From positions 27,233,274 through 27,297,273 of the forward strand of contig OZ022257.1 in assembly GCA_963978905.1 (NCBI GenBank): DNA of 64,000 nt. The letters run 5' to 3'. Positions within the stretch are counted from its first letter, which is position 1, and the number at the start of each line of letters is the position of its first letter. A program made the position numbers and the translations under genes. The DNA comes from Trichostrongylus colubriformis. Its lineage: Eukaryota > Nematoda > Chromadorea > Rhabditida > Trichostrongylidae. The notes beneath the pieces are model-generated. The model was not told the origin of the DNA. It was given only the letters and a program-made list of their open reading frames with translations, and searched no databases. Shown here piece by piece: positions 27,701-39,700 of this stretch.

Positions 27701-30700
27701 CTCACAAGGCAAATGTTGTTGAGTCCGTTTCGCCTTTCGGGTCGATCCTAGAGTGCCGACACTCACAGGTGTTTCGAGGGGTGGGACGGGCACATTAGTG
27801 GTGGGTGATCCAAACTGATAACGCTTGATAAGATTCGATAAGGAGCCTCGAAAGGCTAATGTCACCAAATCCGTTTAGCCTTCCGGGTCGATCCTAGACT
27901 GTCGAAACTCATAGGTGTTTCGAGAGGTGGGACGGGCACATCAATGATGGGTGATCCGAATTGATAGCGGTTGATAAGATTCGATAAGGAGCCTCATAAG
28001 GCAAATGTCGTTGAGTCCGTCTCACCTTTCGGATTGATCTTAGAGTGCCGACACTCACAGGTGTTTCGAGGGGTGGGACGGGCACATCAATGATGGGTGA
28101 TCCGAATTGATAGCGGATGATAAGATTCGATAAGGAGCCTCGAAAGGCTAATGTCACCAAATCCGTTTAGCCTTCCGGGTCGATCCTAGACTGGCGAAAC
28201 TCATAGGTGTTTCGAGAGGTGGGACGGGCACATCAATGATGGGTGATCCGAATTGATAGCGGTTGATAAGATTCGATAAGGAGCCTCACAAGGAAAAAGT
28301 CGTTGAGTCCGTCTCACCTTTTGGGTTGATCTTAGAGTGCCGACACTCACAGGTGTTTCGAGAGGTGGGACGGGCACATCAATGATGGGTGATCCGAATT
28401 GATAGCGGATGATAAGATTCGATAAGGAGCCTCATAAGGCAAATGTCGTTGAGTCCGTCTCACCTTTTGGGTTGAACTTAGAGTGCCGACACTCACAGGT
28501 GTTTCGAGGGGTGGAACGGGCGCATCAATGATGGGTGATCCGAATTGATAGCGGATGATAAGATTCGATAAGGAGCCTCATAAGGCAAATGTCGTTGAGT
28601 CCGTTTCGCCTTTCGGGTCGATCCTAGACTGTCGAAACTCATAGGTGTTTCGAGAGGTGGGACGGGCACATCAATGATGGGTGATCCGAATTGATAGCGG
28701 TTGATAAGATTCGATAAGGAGCCTCACAAGGCAAATGTTGTTGAGTCCGTTTCGCCTTTCGGGTCGATCCTAGAGTGCCGACACTCACAGGTGTTTCGAG
28801 GGGTGGGACGGGCACATTAGTGGTGGGTGATCCAAACTGATAACGCTTGATAAGATTCGATAAGGAGCCTCGAAAGGCTAATGTCACCAAATCCGTTTAG
28901 CCTTCCGGGTCGATCCTAGACTGTCGAAACTCATAGGTGTTTCGAGAGGTGGGACGGGCACATCAATGATGGGTGATCCGAATTGATAGCGGTTGATAAG
29001 ATTCGATAAGGAGCCTCACAAGGCAAATGTTGTTGAGTCCGTTTCGCCTTTCGGATTGATCTTAGAGTGTCGACACTCACAGGTGTTTCGAGGGGTGGGA
29101 CGGGCACATCAATGATGGGTGATCCGAATTGATAGCGGTTGATAAGATTCGATAAGGAGCCTCACAAGGCAAATGTTGTTGAGTCCGTTTCGCCTTTCGG
29201 GTCGATCCTAGAGTGCCGACACTCACAGGTGTTTCGAGGGGTGGGACGGGCACATTAGTGGTGGGTGATCCAAACTGATAACGCTTGATAAGATTCGATA
29301 AGGAGCCTCGAAAGGCTAATGTCACCAAATCCGTTTAGCCTTCCGGGTCGATCCTAGACTGTCGAAACTCATAGGTGTTTCGAGAGGTGGGACGGGCACA
29401 TCAATGATGGGTGATCCGAATTGATAGCGGTTGATAAGATTCGATAAGGAGCCTCACAAGGCAAATGTTGTTGAGTCCGTTTCGCCTTTCGGGTCGATCC
29501 TAGAGTGCCGACACTCACAGGTGTTTCGAGGGGTGGAACGGGCGCATCAATGATGGGTGATCCGAATTGATAGCGGATGATAAGATTCGATAAGGAGCCT
29601 CATAAGGCAAATGTCGTTGAGTCCGTTTCGCCTTTCGGGTCGATCCTAGACTGTCGAAACTCATAGGTGTTTCGAGAGGTGGGACGGGCACATCAATGAT
29701 GGGTGATCCGAATTGATAGCGGTTGATAAGATTCGATAAGGAGCCTCACAAGGCAAATGTTGTTGAGTCCGTTTCGCCTTTCGGGTCGATCCTAGAGTGC
29801 CGACACTCACAGGTGTTTCGAGGGGTGGGACGGGCACATTAGTGGTGGGTGATCCAAACTGATAACGCTTGATAAGATTCGATAAGGAGCCTCGAAAGGC
29901 TAATGTCACCAAATCCGTTTAGCCTTCCGGGTCGATCCTAGACTGTCGAAACTCATAGGTGTTTCGAGAGGTGGGACGGGCACATCAATGATGGGTGATC
30001 CGAATTGATAGCGGTTGATAAGATTCGATAAGGAGCCTCACAAGGCAAATGTTGTTGAGTCCGTTTCGCCTTTCGGATTGATCTTAGAGTGTCGACACTC
30101 ACAGGTGTTTCGAGGGGTGGGACGGGCACATCAATGATGGGTGATCCGAATTGATAGCGGTTGATAAGATTCGATAAGGAGCCTCACAAGGCAAATGTTG
30201 TTGAGTCCGTTTCGCCTTTCGGGTCGATCCTAGAGTGCCGACACTCACAGGTGTTTCGAGGGGTGGGACGGGCACATTAGTGGTGGGTGATCCAAACTGA
30301 TAACGCTTGATAAGATTCGATAAGGAGCCTCGAAAGGCTAATGTCACCAAATCCGTTTCGCCTTTCGGATTGATCTTAGAGTGTCGACACTCACAGGTGT
30401 TTCGAGGGGTGGGACGGGCACATCAATGATGGGTGATCCGAATTGATAGCGGATGATAAGATTCGATAAGGAGCCTCGAAAGGCTAATGTCACCAAATCC
30501 GTTTAGCCTTCCGGGTCGATCCTAGACTGGCGAAACTCATAGGTGTTTCGAGAGGTGGGACGGGCACATCAATGATGGGTGATCCGAATTGATAGCGGTT
30601 GATAAGATTCGATAAGGAGCCTCACAAGGAAAAAGTCGTTGAGTCCGTCTCACCTTTTGGGTTGATCTTAGAGTGCCGACACTCACAGGTGTGTCGAGAG

Positions 30701-33700
30701 GTGGGACGGGCACATCAATGATGGGTGATCCGAATTGATAGCGGATGATAAGATTCGATAAGGAGCCTCATAAGGCAAATGTCGTTGAGTCCGTCTCACC
30801 TTTTGGGTTGAACTTAGAGTGCCGACACTCACAGGTGTTTCGAGGGGTGGAACGGGCGCATCAATGATGGGTGATCCGAATTGATAGCGGATGATAAGAT
30901 TCGATAAGGAGCCTCGAAAGGCTAATGTCACCAAATCCGTTTAGCCTTCCGGGTCGATCCTAGACTGTCGAAACTCATAGGTGTTTCGAGAGGTGGGACG
31001 GGCACATCAATGATGGGTGATCCGAATTGATAGCGGATGATAAGATTCGATAAGGAGCCTCATAAGGCAAATGTCGTTGAGTCCGTCTCACCTTTTGGGT
31101 TGAACTTAGAGTGCCGACACTCACAGGTGTTTCGAGGGGTGGAACGGGCGCATCAATGATGGGTGATCCGAATTGATAGCGGATGATAAGATTCGATAAG
31201 GAGCCTCGAAAGGCTAATGTCACCAAATCCGTTTAGCCTTCCGGGTCGATCCTAGACTGTCGAAACTCATAGGTGTTTCGAGAGGTGGGACGGGCACATC
31301 AATGATGGGTGATCCGAATTGATAGCGGTTGATAAGATTCGATAAGGAGCCTCACAAGGCAAATGTTGTTGAGTCCGTTTCGCCTTTCGGGTCGATCCTA
31401 GAGTGCCGACACTCACAGGTGTTTCGAGGGGTGGGACGGGCACATTAGTGGTGGGTGATCCAAACTGATAACGCTTGATAAGATTCGATAAGGAGCCTCG
31501 AAAGGCTAATGTCACCAAATCCGTTTAGCCTTCCGGGTCGATCCTAGACTGTCGAAACTCATAGGTGTTTCGAGAGGTGGGACGGGCACATCAATGATGG
31601 GTGATCCGAATTGATAGCGGTTGATAAGATTCGATAAGGAGCCTCACAAGGCAAATGTTGTTGAGTCCGTTTCGCCTTTCGGATTGATCTTAGAGTGTCG
31701 ACACTCACAGGTGTTTCGAGGGGTGGGACGGGCACATCAATGATGGGTGATCCGAATTGATAGCGGATGATAAGATTCGATAAGGAGCCTCGAAAGGCTA
31801 ATGTCACCAAATCCGTTTAGCCTTCCGGGTCGATCCTAGACTGGCGAAACTCATAGGTGTTTCGAGAGGTGGGACGGGCACATCAATGATGGGTGATCCG
31901 AATTGATAGCGGTTGATAAGATTCGATAAGGAGCCTCACAAGGAAAAAGTCGTTGAGTCCGTCTCACCTTTTGGGTTGATCTTAGAGTGCCGACACTCAC
32001 AGGTGTTTCGAGAGGTGGGACGGGCACATCAATGATGGGTGATCCGAATTGATAGCGGATGATAAGATTCGATAAGGAGCCTCATAAGGCAAATGTCGTT
32101 GAGTCCGTCTCACCTTTTGGGTTGAACTTAGAGTGCCGACACTCACAGGTGTTTCGAGGGGTGGAACGGGCGCATCAATGATGGGTGATCCGAATTGATA
32201 GCGGTTGATAAGGTTCGATAAGGAGCCTCACAAGGCAAATGTTGTTGAGTCCGTTTCGCCTTTCGGGTCGATCCTAGAGTGCCGACACTCACAGGTGTTT
32301 CGAGGGTTGGGACGGGCACATTAGTGGTGGGTGATCCGAATTGATAGCGGATGATAAGATTCGATAAGGAGCCTCGAAAGGCTAATGTCACCAAATCCGT
32401 TTAGCCTTCCGGGTCGATCCTAGACTGTCGAAACTCATAGGTGTTTCGAGAGGTGGGACGGGCACATCAATGATGGGTGATCCGAATTGATAGCGGTTGA
32501 TAAGATTCGATAAGGAGCCTCACAAGGCAAATGTTGTTGAGTCCGTTTCGCCTTTCGGATTGATCTTAGAGTGTCGACACTCACAGGTGTTTCGAGGGGT
32601 GGGACGGGCACATCAATGATGGGTGATCCGAATTGATAGCGGATGATAAGATTCGATAAGGAGCCTCGAAAGGCTAATGTCACCAAATCCGTTTAGCCTT
32701 CCGGGTCGATCCTAGACTGGCGAAACTCATAGGTGTTTCGAGAGGTGGGACGGGCACATCAATGATGGGTGATCCGAATTGATAGCGGTTGATAAGATTC
32801 GATAAGGAGCCTCACAAGGCAAATGTTGTTGAGTCCGTTTCGCCTTTCGGGTCGATCCTAGACTGTCGAAACTCATAGGTGTTTCGAGAGGTGGGACGGG
32901 CACATCAATGATGGGTGATCCGAATTGATAGCGGTTGATAAGATTCGATAAGGAGCCTCACAAGGAAAATGTCGTTGAGTCCTTCTCACCTTTTGGGTTG
33001 ATCTTAGAGTGCCGACACTCACAGGTGTTTCGAGAGGTGGGACGGGCACATCAATGATTGGTGATCCGAATTGATAGCGGTTGATAAGATTCGATAAGGA
33101 GCCTCACAAGGAAAAAGTCGTTGAGTCCGTCTCACCTTTTGGGTTGATCTTAGAGTGCCGACACTCACAGGTGTTTCGAGAGGTGGGACGGGCACATCAA
33201 TGATGGGTGATCCGAATTGATAGCGGTTGATAAGATTCGATAAGGAGCCTCACAAGGCAAATGTTGTTGAGTCCGTCTCACCTTTTGGGTTGATCTTAGA
33301 GTGCCGACACTCACAGGTGTTTCGAGAGGTGGGACGGGCACATCAATGATGGGTGATCCGAATTGATAGCGGATGATAAGATTCGATAAGGAGCCTCATA
33401 AGGCAAATGTCGTTGAGTCCGTCTCACCTTTTGGGTTGAACTTAGAGTGCCGACACTCACAGGTGTTTCGAGGGGTGGAACGGGCGCATCAATGATGGGT
33501 GATCCGAATTGATAGCGGATGATAAGATTCGATAAGGAGCCTCGAAAGGCTAATGTCACCAAATCCGTTTAGCCTTCCGGGTCGATCCTAGACTGTCGAA
33601 ACTCATAGGTGTTTCGAGAGGTGGGACGGGCACATCAATGATGGGTGATCCGAATTGATAGCGGTTGATAAGATTCGATAAGGAGCCTCACAAGGCAAAT

Positions 33701-36700
33701 GTCACCAAATCCGTTTAGCCTTCCGGGTCGATCCTAGACTGTCGAAACTCATAGGTGTTGAGAGGTGGGACGGGCACATCAGTGATGGGTGATCCGAATT
33801 GATAGCGGTTGATAAGATTCGATAAGGAGCCTCACAAGGCAAATGTTGTTGAGTCCGTTTCGCCTTTCGGGTCGATCCTAGAGTGCCGACACTCACAGGT
33901 GTTTCGAGGGGTGGGACGGGCACATTAGTGGTGGGTGATCCAAACTGATAACGCTTGATAAGATTCGATAAGGAGCCTCGAAAGGCTAATGTCACCAAAT
34001 CCGTTTAGCCTTCCGGGTTGATCCTAGACTGTCGAAACTCATAGGTGTTTCGAGAGGTGGGACGGGCACATCAATGATGGGTGATCCGAATTGATAGCGG
34101 TTGATAAGATTCGATAAGGAGCCTCACAAGGAAAATGTCGTTGAGTCCTTCTCACCTTTTGGGTTGATCTTAGAGTGCCGACACTCACAGGTGTTTCGAG
34201 AGGTGGGACGGGCACATCAATGATTGGTGATCCGAATTGATAGCGGTTGATAAGATTCGATAAGGAGCCTCACAAGGCAAATGTCACCAAATCCGTTTAG
34301 CCTTCCGGGTCGATCCTAGACTGTCGAAACTCATAGGTGTTGAGAGGTGGGACGGGCACATCAGTGATGGGTGATCCGAATTGATAGCGGTTGATAAGAT
34401 TCGATAAGGAGCCTCATAAGGCAAATGTCGTTGAGTCCGTCTCTCCTTTCGGATTGATCTTAGAGTGCCGACACTCACAGGTGTTTCGAGGGGTGGGACG
34501 GGCACATCAATGATTTGTGATCCGAATTGATAGCGGATGATAAGATTCGATAAGGAGCCTCGAAAGGCTAATGTCACCAAATCCGTTTAGCCTTCCGGGT
34601 CGATCCTAGACTGGCGAAACTCATAGGTGTTTCGAGAGGTGGGACGGGCACATCAATGATGGGTGATCCGAATTGATAGCGGTTGATAAGATTCGATAAG
34701 GAGCCTCACAAGGAAAAAGTCGGTGAGTCCGTCTCACCTTTTGGGTTGATCTTAGAGTGCCGACACTCACAGGTGTTGAGAGGTGGGACGGGCACATCAG
34801 TGATGGGTGATCCGAATTGATAGCGGTTGATAAGATTCGATAAGGAGCCTCACAAGGCAAATGTTGTTGAGTCCGTTTCGCCTTTCGGGTCGATCCTAGA
34901 GTGCCGACACTCACAGGTGTTTCGAGGGGTGGGACGGGCACATTAGTGGTGGGTGATCCAAACTGATAACGCTTGATAAGATTCGATAAGGAGCCTCGAA
35001 AGGCTAATGTCACCAAATCCGTTTAGCCTTCCGGGTCGATCCTAGACTGGCGAAACTCATAGGTGTTTCGAGAGGTGGGACGGGCACATCAATGATTGGT
35101 GATCCGAATTGATAGCGGTTGATAAGATTCGATAAGGAGCCTCACAAGGCAAATGTCACCAAATCCGTTTAGCCTTCCGGGTCGATCCTAGACTGTCGAA
35201 ACTCATAGGTGTTGAGAGGTGGGACGGGCACATCAGTGATGGGTGATCCGAATTGATAGCGGTTGATAAGATTCGATAAGGAGCCTCACAAGGCAAATGT
35301 TGTTGAGTCCGTTTCGCCTTTCGGGTCGATCCTAGAGTGCCGACACTCACAGGTGTTTCGAGGGGTGGGACGGGCACATTAGTGGTGGGTGATCCAAACT
35401 GATAACGCTTGATAAGATTCGATAAGGAGCCTCGAAAGGCTAATGTCACCAAATCCGTTTAGCCTTCCGGGTCGATCCTAGACTGGCGAAACTCATAGGT
35501 GTTTCGAGAGGTGGGACGGGCACATCAATGATGGGTGATCCGAATTGATAGCGGATGATAAGATTCGATAAGGAGCCTCATAAGGCAAATGTCGTTGAGT
35601 CCGTCTCACCTTTTGGGTTGAACTTAGAGTGCCGACGCTCACAGGTGTTTCGAGGGGTGGAACGGGCGCATCAATGATGGGTGATCCGAATTGATAGCGG
35701 TTGATAAGATTCGATAAGGAGCCTCACAAGGCAAATGTTGTTGAGTCCGTTTCGCCTTTCGGGTCGATCCTAGAGTGCCGACACTCACAGGTGTTTCGAG
35801 GGTTGGGACGGGCACATTAGTGGTGGGTGATCCGAATTGATAGCGGATGATAAGATTCGATAAGGAGCCTCGAAAGGCTAATGTCACCAAATCCGTTTAG
35901 CCTTCCGGGTCGATCCTAGACTGTCGAAACTCATAGGTGTTGAGAGGTGGGACGGGCACATCAGTGATGGGTGATCCGAATTGATAGCGGTTGATAAGAT
36001 TCGATAAGGAGCCTCACAAGGCAAATGTTGTTGAGTCCGTTTCGCCTTTCGGGTCGATCCTAGAGTGCCGACACTCACAGGTGTTTCGAGGGGTGGAACG
36101 GGCGCATCAATGATGGGTGATCCGAATTGATAGCGGATGATAAGATTCGATAAGGAGCCTCGAAAGGCTAATGTCACCAAATCCGTTTAGCCTTCCGGGT
36201 CGATCCTAGACTGTCGAAACTCATAGGTGTTTCGAGAGGTGGGACGGGCACATCAATGATGGGTGATCCGAATTGATAGCGGATGATAAGATTCGATAAG
36301 GAGCCTCATAAGGCAAATGTCGTTGAGTCCGTCTCACCTTTTGGGTTGAACTTAGAGTGCCGACGCTCACAGGTGTTTCGAGGGGTGGAACGGGCGCATC
36401 AATGATGGGTGATCCGAATTGATAGCGGATGATAAGATTCGATAAGGAGCCTCGAAAGGCTAATGTCACCAAATCCGTTTAGCCTTCCGGGTCGATCCTA
36501 GACTGTCGAAACTCATAGGTGTTTCGAGAGGTGGGACGGGCACATCAATGATGGGTGATCCGAATTGATAGCGGATGATAAGATTCGATAAGGAGCCTCA
36601 TAAGGCAAATGTCGTTGAGTCCGTCTCACCTTTTGGGTTGAACTTAGAGTGCCGACGCTCACAGGTGTTTCGAGGGGTGGAACGGGCACATCAATGATAT

Positions 36701-39700
36701 GTGATCCGAATTGATAGCGGATGATAAGATTCGATAAGGAGCCTCGAAAGGCTAATGTCACCAAATCCGTTTAGCCTTCCGGGTCGATCCTAGACTGGCG
36801 AAACTCATAGGTGTTTCGAGAGGTGGGACGGGCACATCAATGATGGGTGATCCGAATTGATAGCGGTTGATAAGATTCGATAAGGAGCCTCACAAGGAAA
36901 AAGTCGTTGAGTCCGTCTCACCTTTTGGGTTGATCTTAGAGTGCCGACACTCACAGGTGTTTCGAGAGGTGGGACGGGCACATCAATGATGGGTGATCCG
37001 AATTGATAGCGGATGATAAGATTCGATAAGGAGCCTCATAAGGCAAATGTCGTTGAGTCCGTCTCACCTTTTGGGTTGAACTTAGAGTGCCGACGCTCAC
37101 AGGTGTTTCGAGGGGTGGAACGGGCGCATCAATGATGGGTGATCCGAATTGATAGCGGATGATAAGATTCGATAAGGAGCCTCGAAAGGCTAATGTCACC
37201 AAATCCGTTTAGCCTTCCGGGTCGATCCTAGACTGTCGAAACTCATAGGTGTTTCGAGAGGTGGGACGGGCACATCAATGATGGGTGATCCGAATTGATA
37301 GCGGTTGATAAGATTCGATAAGGAGCCTCACAAGGCAAATGTTGTTGAGTCCGTTTCGCCTTTCGGGTCGATCCTAGAGTGCCGACACTCACAGGTGTTT
37401 CGAGGGTTGGGACGGGCACATTAGTGGTGGGTGATCCAAACTGATAACGCTTGATAAGATTCGATAAGGAGCCTCGAAAGGCTAATGTCACCAAATCCGT
37501 TTAGCCTTCCGGGTCGATCCTAGACTGTCGAAACTCATAGGTGTTTCGAGAGGTGGGACGGGCACATCAATGATGGGTGATCCGAATTGATAGCGGTTGA
37601 TAAGATTCGATAAGGAGCCTCACAAGGCAAATGTTGTTGAGTCCGTTTCGCCTTTCGGGTCGATCCTAGAGTGCCGACACTCACAGGTGTTTCGAGGGGT
37701 GGGACGGGCACATTAGTGGTGGGTGATCCAAACTGATAACGCTTGATAAGATTCGATAAGGAGCCTCGAAAGGCTAATGTCACCAAATCCGTTTAGCCTT
37801 CCGGGTCGATCCTAGACTGTCGAAACTCATAGGTGTTTCGAGAGGTGGGACGGGCACATCAATGATGGGTGATCCGAATTGATAGCGGTTGATAAGATTC
37901 GATAAGGAGCCTCACAAGGAAAAAGTCGTTGAGTCCGTCTCACCTTTTGGGTTGATCTTAGAGTGCCGACACTCACAGGTGTTTCGAGAGGTGGGACGGG
38001 CACATTAGTGGTGGGTGATCCAAACTGATAACGCTTGATAAGATTCGATAAGGAGCCTCGAAAGGCTAATGTCACCAAATCCGTTTAGCCTTCCGGGTCG
38101 ATCCTAGACTGGCGAAACTCATAGGTGTTTCGAGAGGTGGGACGGGCACATCAATGATGGGTGATCCGAATTGATAGCGGTTGATAAGATTCGATAAGGA
38201 GCCTCGAAAGGCTAATGTCACCAAATCCGTTTAGCCTTCCGGGTCGATCCTAGACTGTCGAAACTCATAGGTGTTTCGAGAGCTGGGACGGGCACATCAA
38301 TGATGGGTGATCCGAATTGATAGCGGTTGATAAGATTCGATAAGGAGCCTCATAAGGCAAATGTCGTTGAGTCCGTCTCACCTTTCGGATTGATCTTAGA
38401 GTGCCGACACTCACAGGTGTTTCGAGGGGTGGGACGGGCACATCAATGATGGGTGATCCGAATTGATAGCGGATGATAAGATTCGATAAGGAGCCTCGAA
38501 AGGCTAATGTCACCAAATCCGTTTAGCCTTCCGGGTCGATCCTAGACTGTCGAAACTCATAGGTGTTTCGAGAGCTGGGACGGGCACATCAATGATGGGT
38601 GATCCGAATTGATAGCGGTTGATAAGATTCGATAAGGAGCCTCATAAGGCAAATGTCGTTGAGTCCGTCTCACCTTTCGGATTGATCCTAGACTGGCGAA
38701 ACTCATAGGTGTTTCGAGAGGTGGGACGGGCACATCAATGATGGGTGATCCGAATTGATAGCGGTTGATAAGATTCGATAAGGAGCCTCACAAGGAAAAA
38801 GTCGTTGAGTCCGTCTCACCTTTTGGGTTGATCTTAGAGTGCCGACACTCACAGGTGTTTCGAGAGGTGGGACGGGCACATCAATGATGGGTGATCCGAA
38901 TTGATAGCGGATGATAAGATTCGATAAGGAGCCTCATAAGGCAAATGTTGTTGAGTCCGTTTCGCCTTTCGGGTCGATCCTAGAGTGCCGACACTCACAG
39001 GTGTTTCGAGGGGTGGGACGGGCACATTAGTGGTGGGTGATCCAAACTGATAGCGGTTGATAAGATTCGATAAGGAGCCTCACAAGGCAAATGTTGTTGA
39101 GTCCGTTTCGCCTCTCGGGTCGATCCTAGAGTGCCGACACTCACAGGTGTTTCGAGGGGTGGGACGGGCACATTAGTGGTGGGTGATCCAAACTGATAAC
39201 GCTTGATAAGATTCGATAAGGAGCGTCAAAAGACCAATGTCGTAAAATCCGTTCCGCTCTTATGGCTAACTATGGAATGTTCACACTCACAGGTGTTACA
39301 GGGTATGGGGACCTTAATGGTGACTTTTCAAAACTGATAACGGCTTACTGGGGCTCATAAGAGCCATTAGGAAATGGAAGAGGGATAAAATTCGATACAC
39401 CGCTTACTACTACTATGCGACTGCTATAGTAAATGTGTCTGATGCTCAGCACCATCGGATGAACATATTCTGTTTATATTCTGACATCTACTGCCGATGT
39501 GCGACCGCTAAATTGCCCAGCCTTCCGAATAATAGTTCATGCCTTTTGATACTGCGATTACGTGGATGATGAAGACACGACTAGATTTGTGATAGCAAAG
39601 CATGCGATTCATTCTCTCATGCGGCCAGCAACAGTACTGGATAACGACGGCTAGACTATGTGAAATTCCAAAAAGTGGTGCGTGTTTACAAAAACGATAA

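Noticed and set aside
21485..38516. Dozens of - strand open frames of 83-98 codons in the satellite array, nearly identical to each other
   Set aside because: They follow the 146/292-bp repeat period exactly, have no domain, end at the same repeat position each time and change frame with every monomer. They are by-products of a stop-poor monomer, not a gene family.
17415..39240. Regular repeats as a possible CRISPR array
   Set aside because: Units abut directly with no unique spacers, the monomer is 146 bp, and the context is a eukaryotic intron.
21420..39240. Centromere, because of a near-nucleosome-length satellite with higher-order repeats
   Set aside because: The arrays have sharp transposon ends and lie inside a gene model. 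Many nematodes in this clade have holocentric chromosomes. Nothing in the sequence indicates CENP-A binding.
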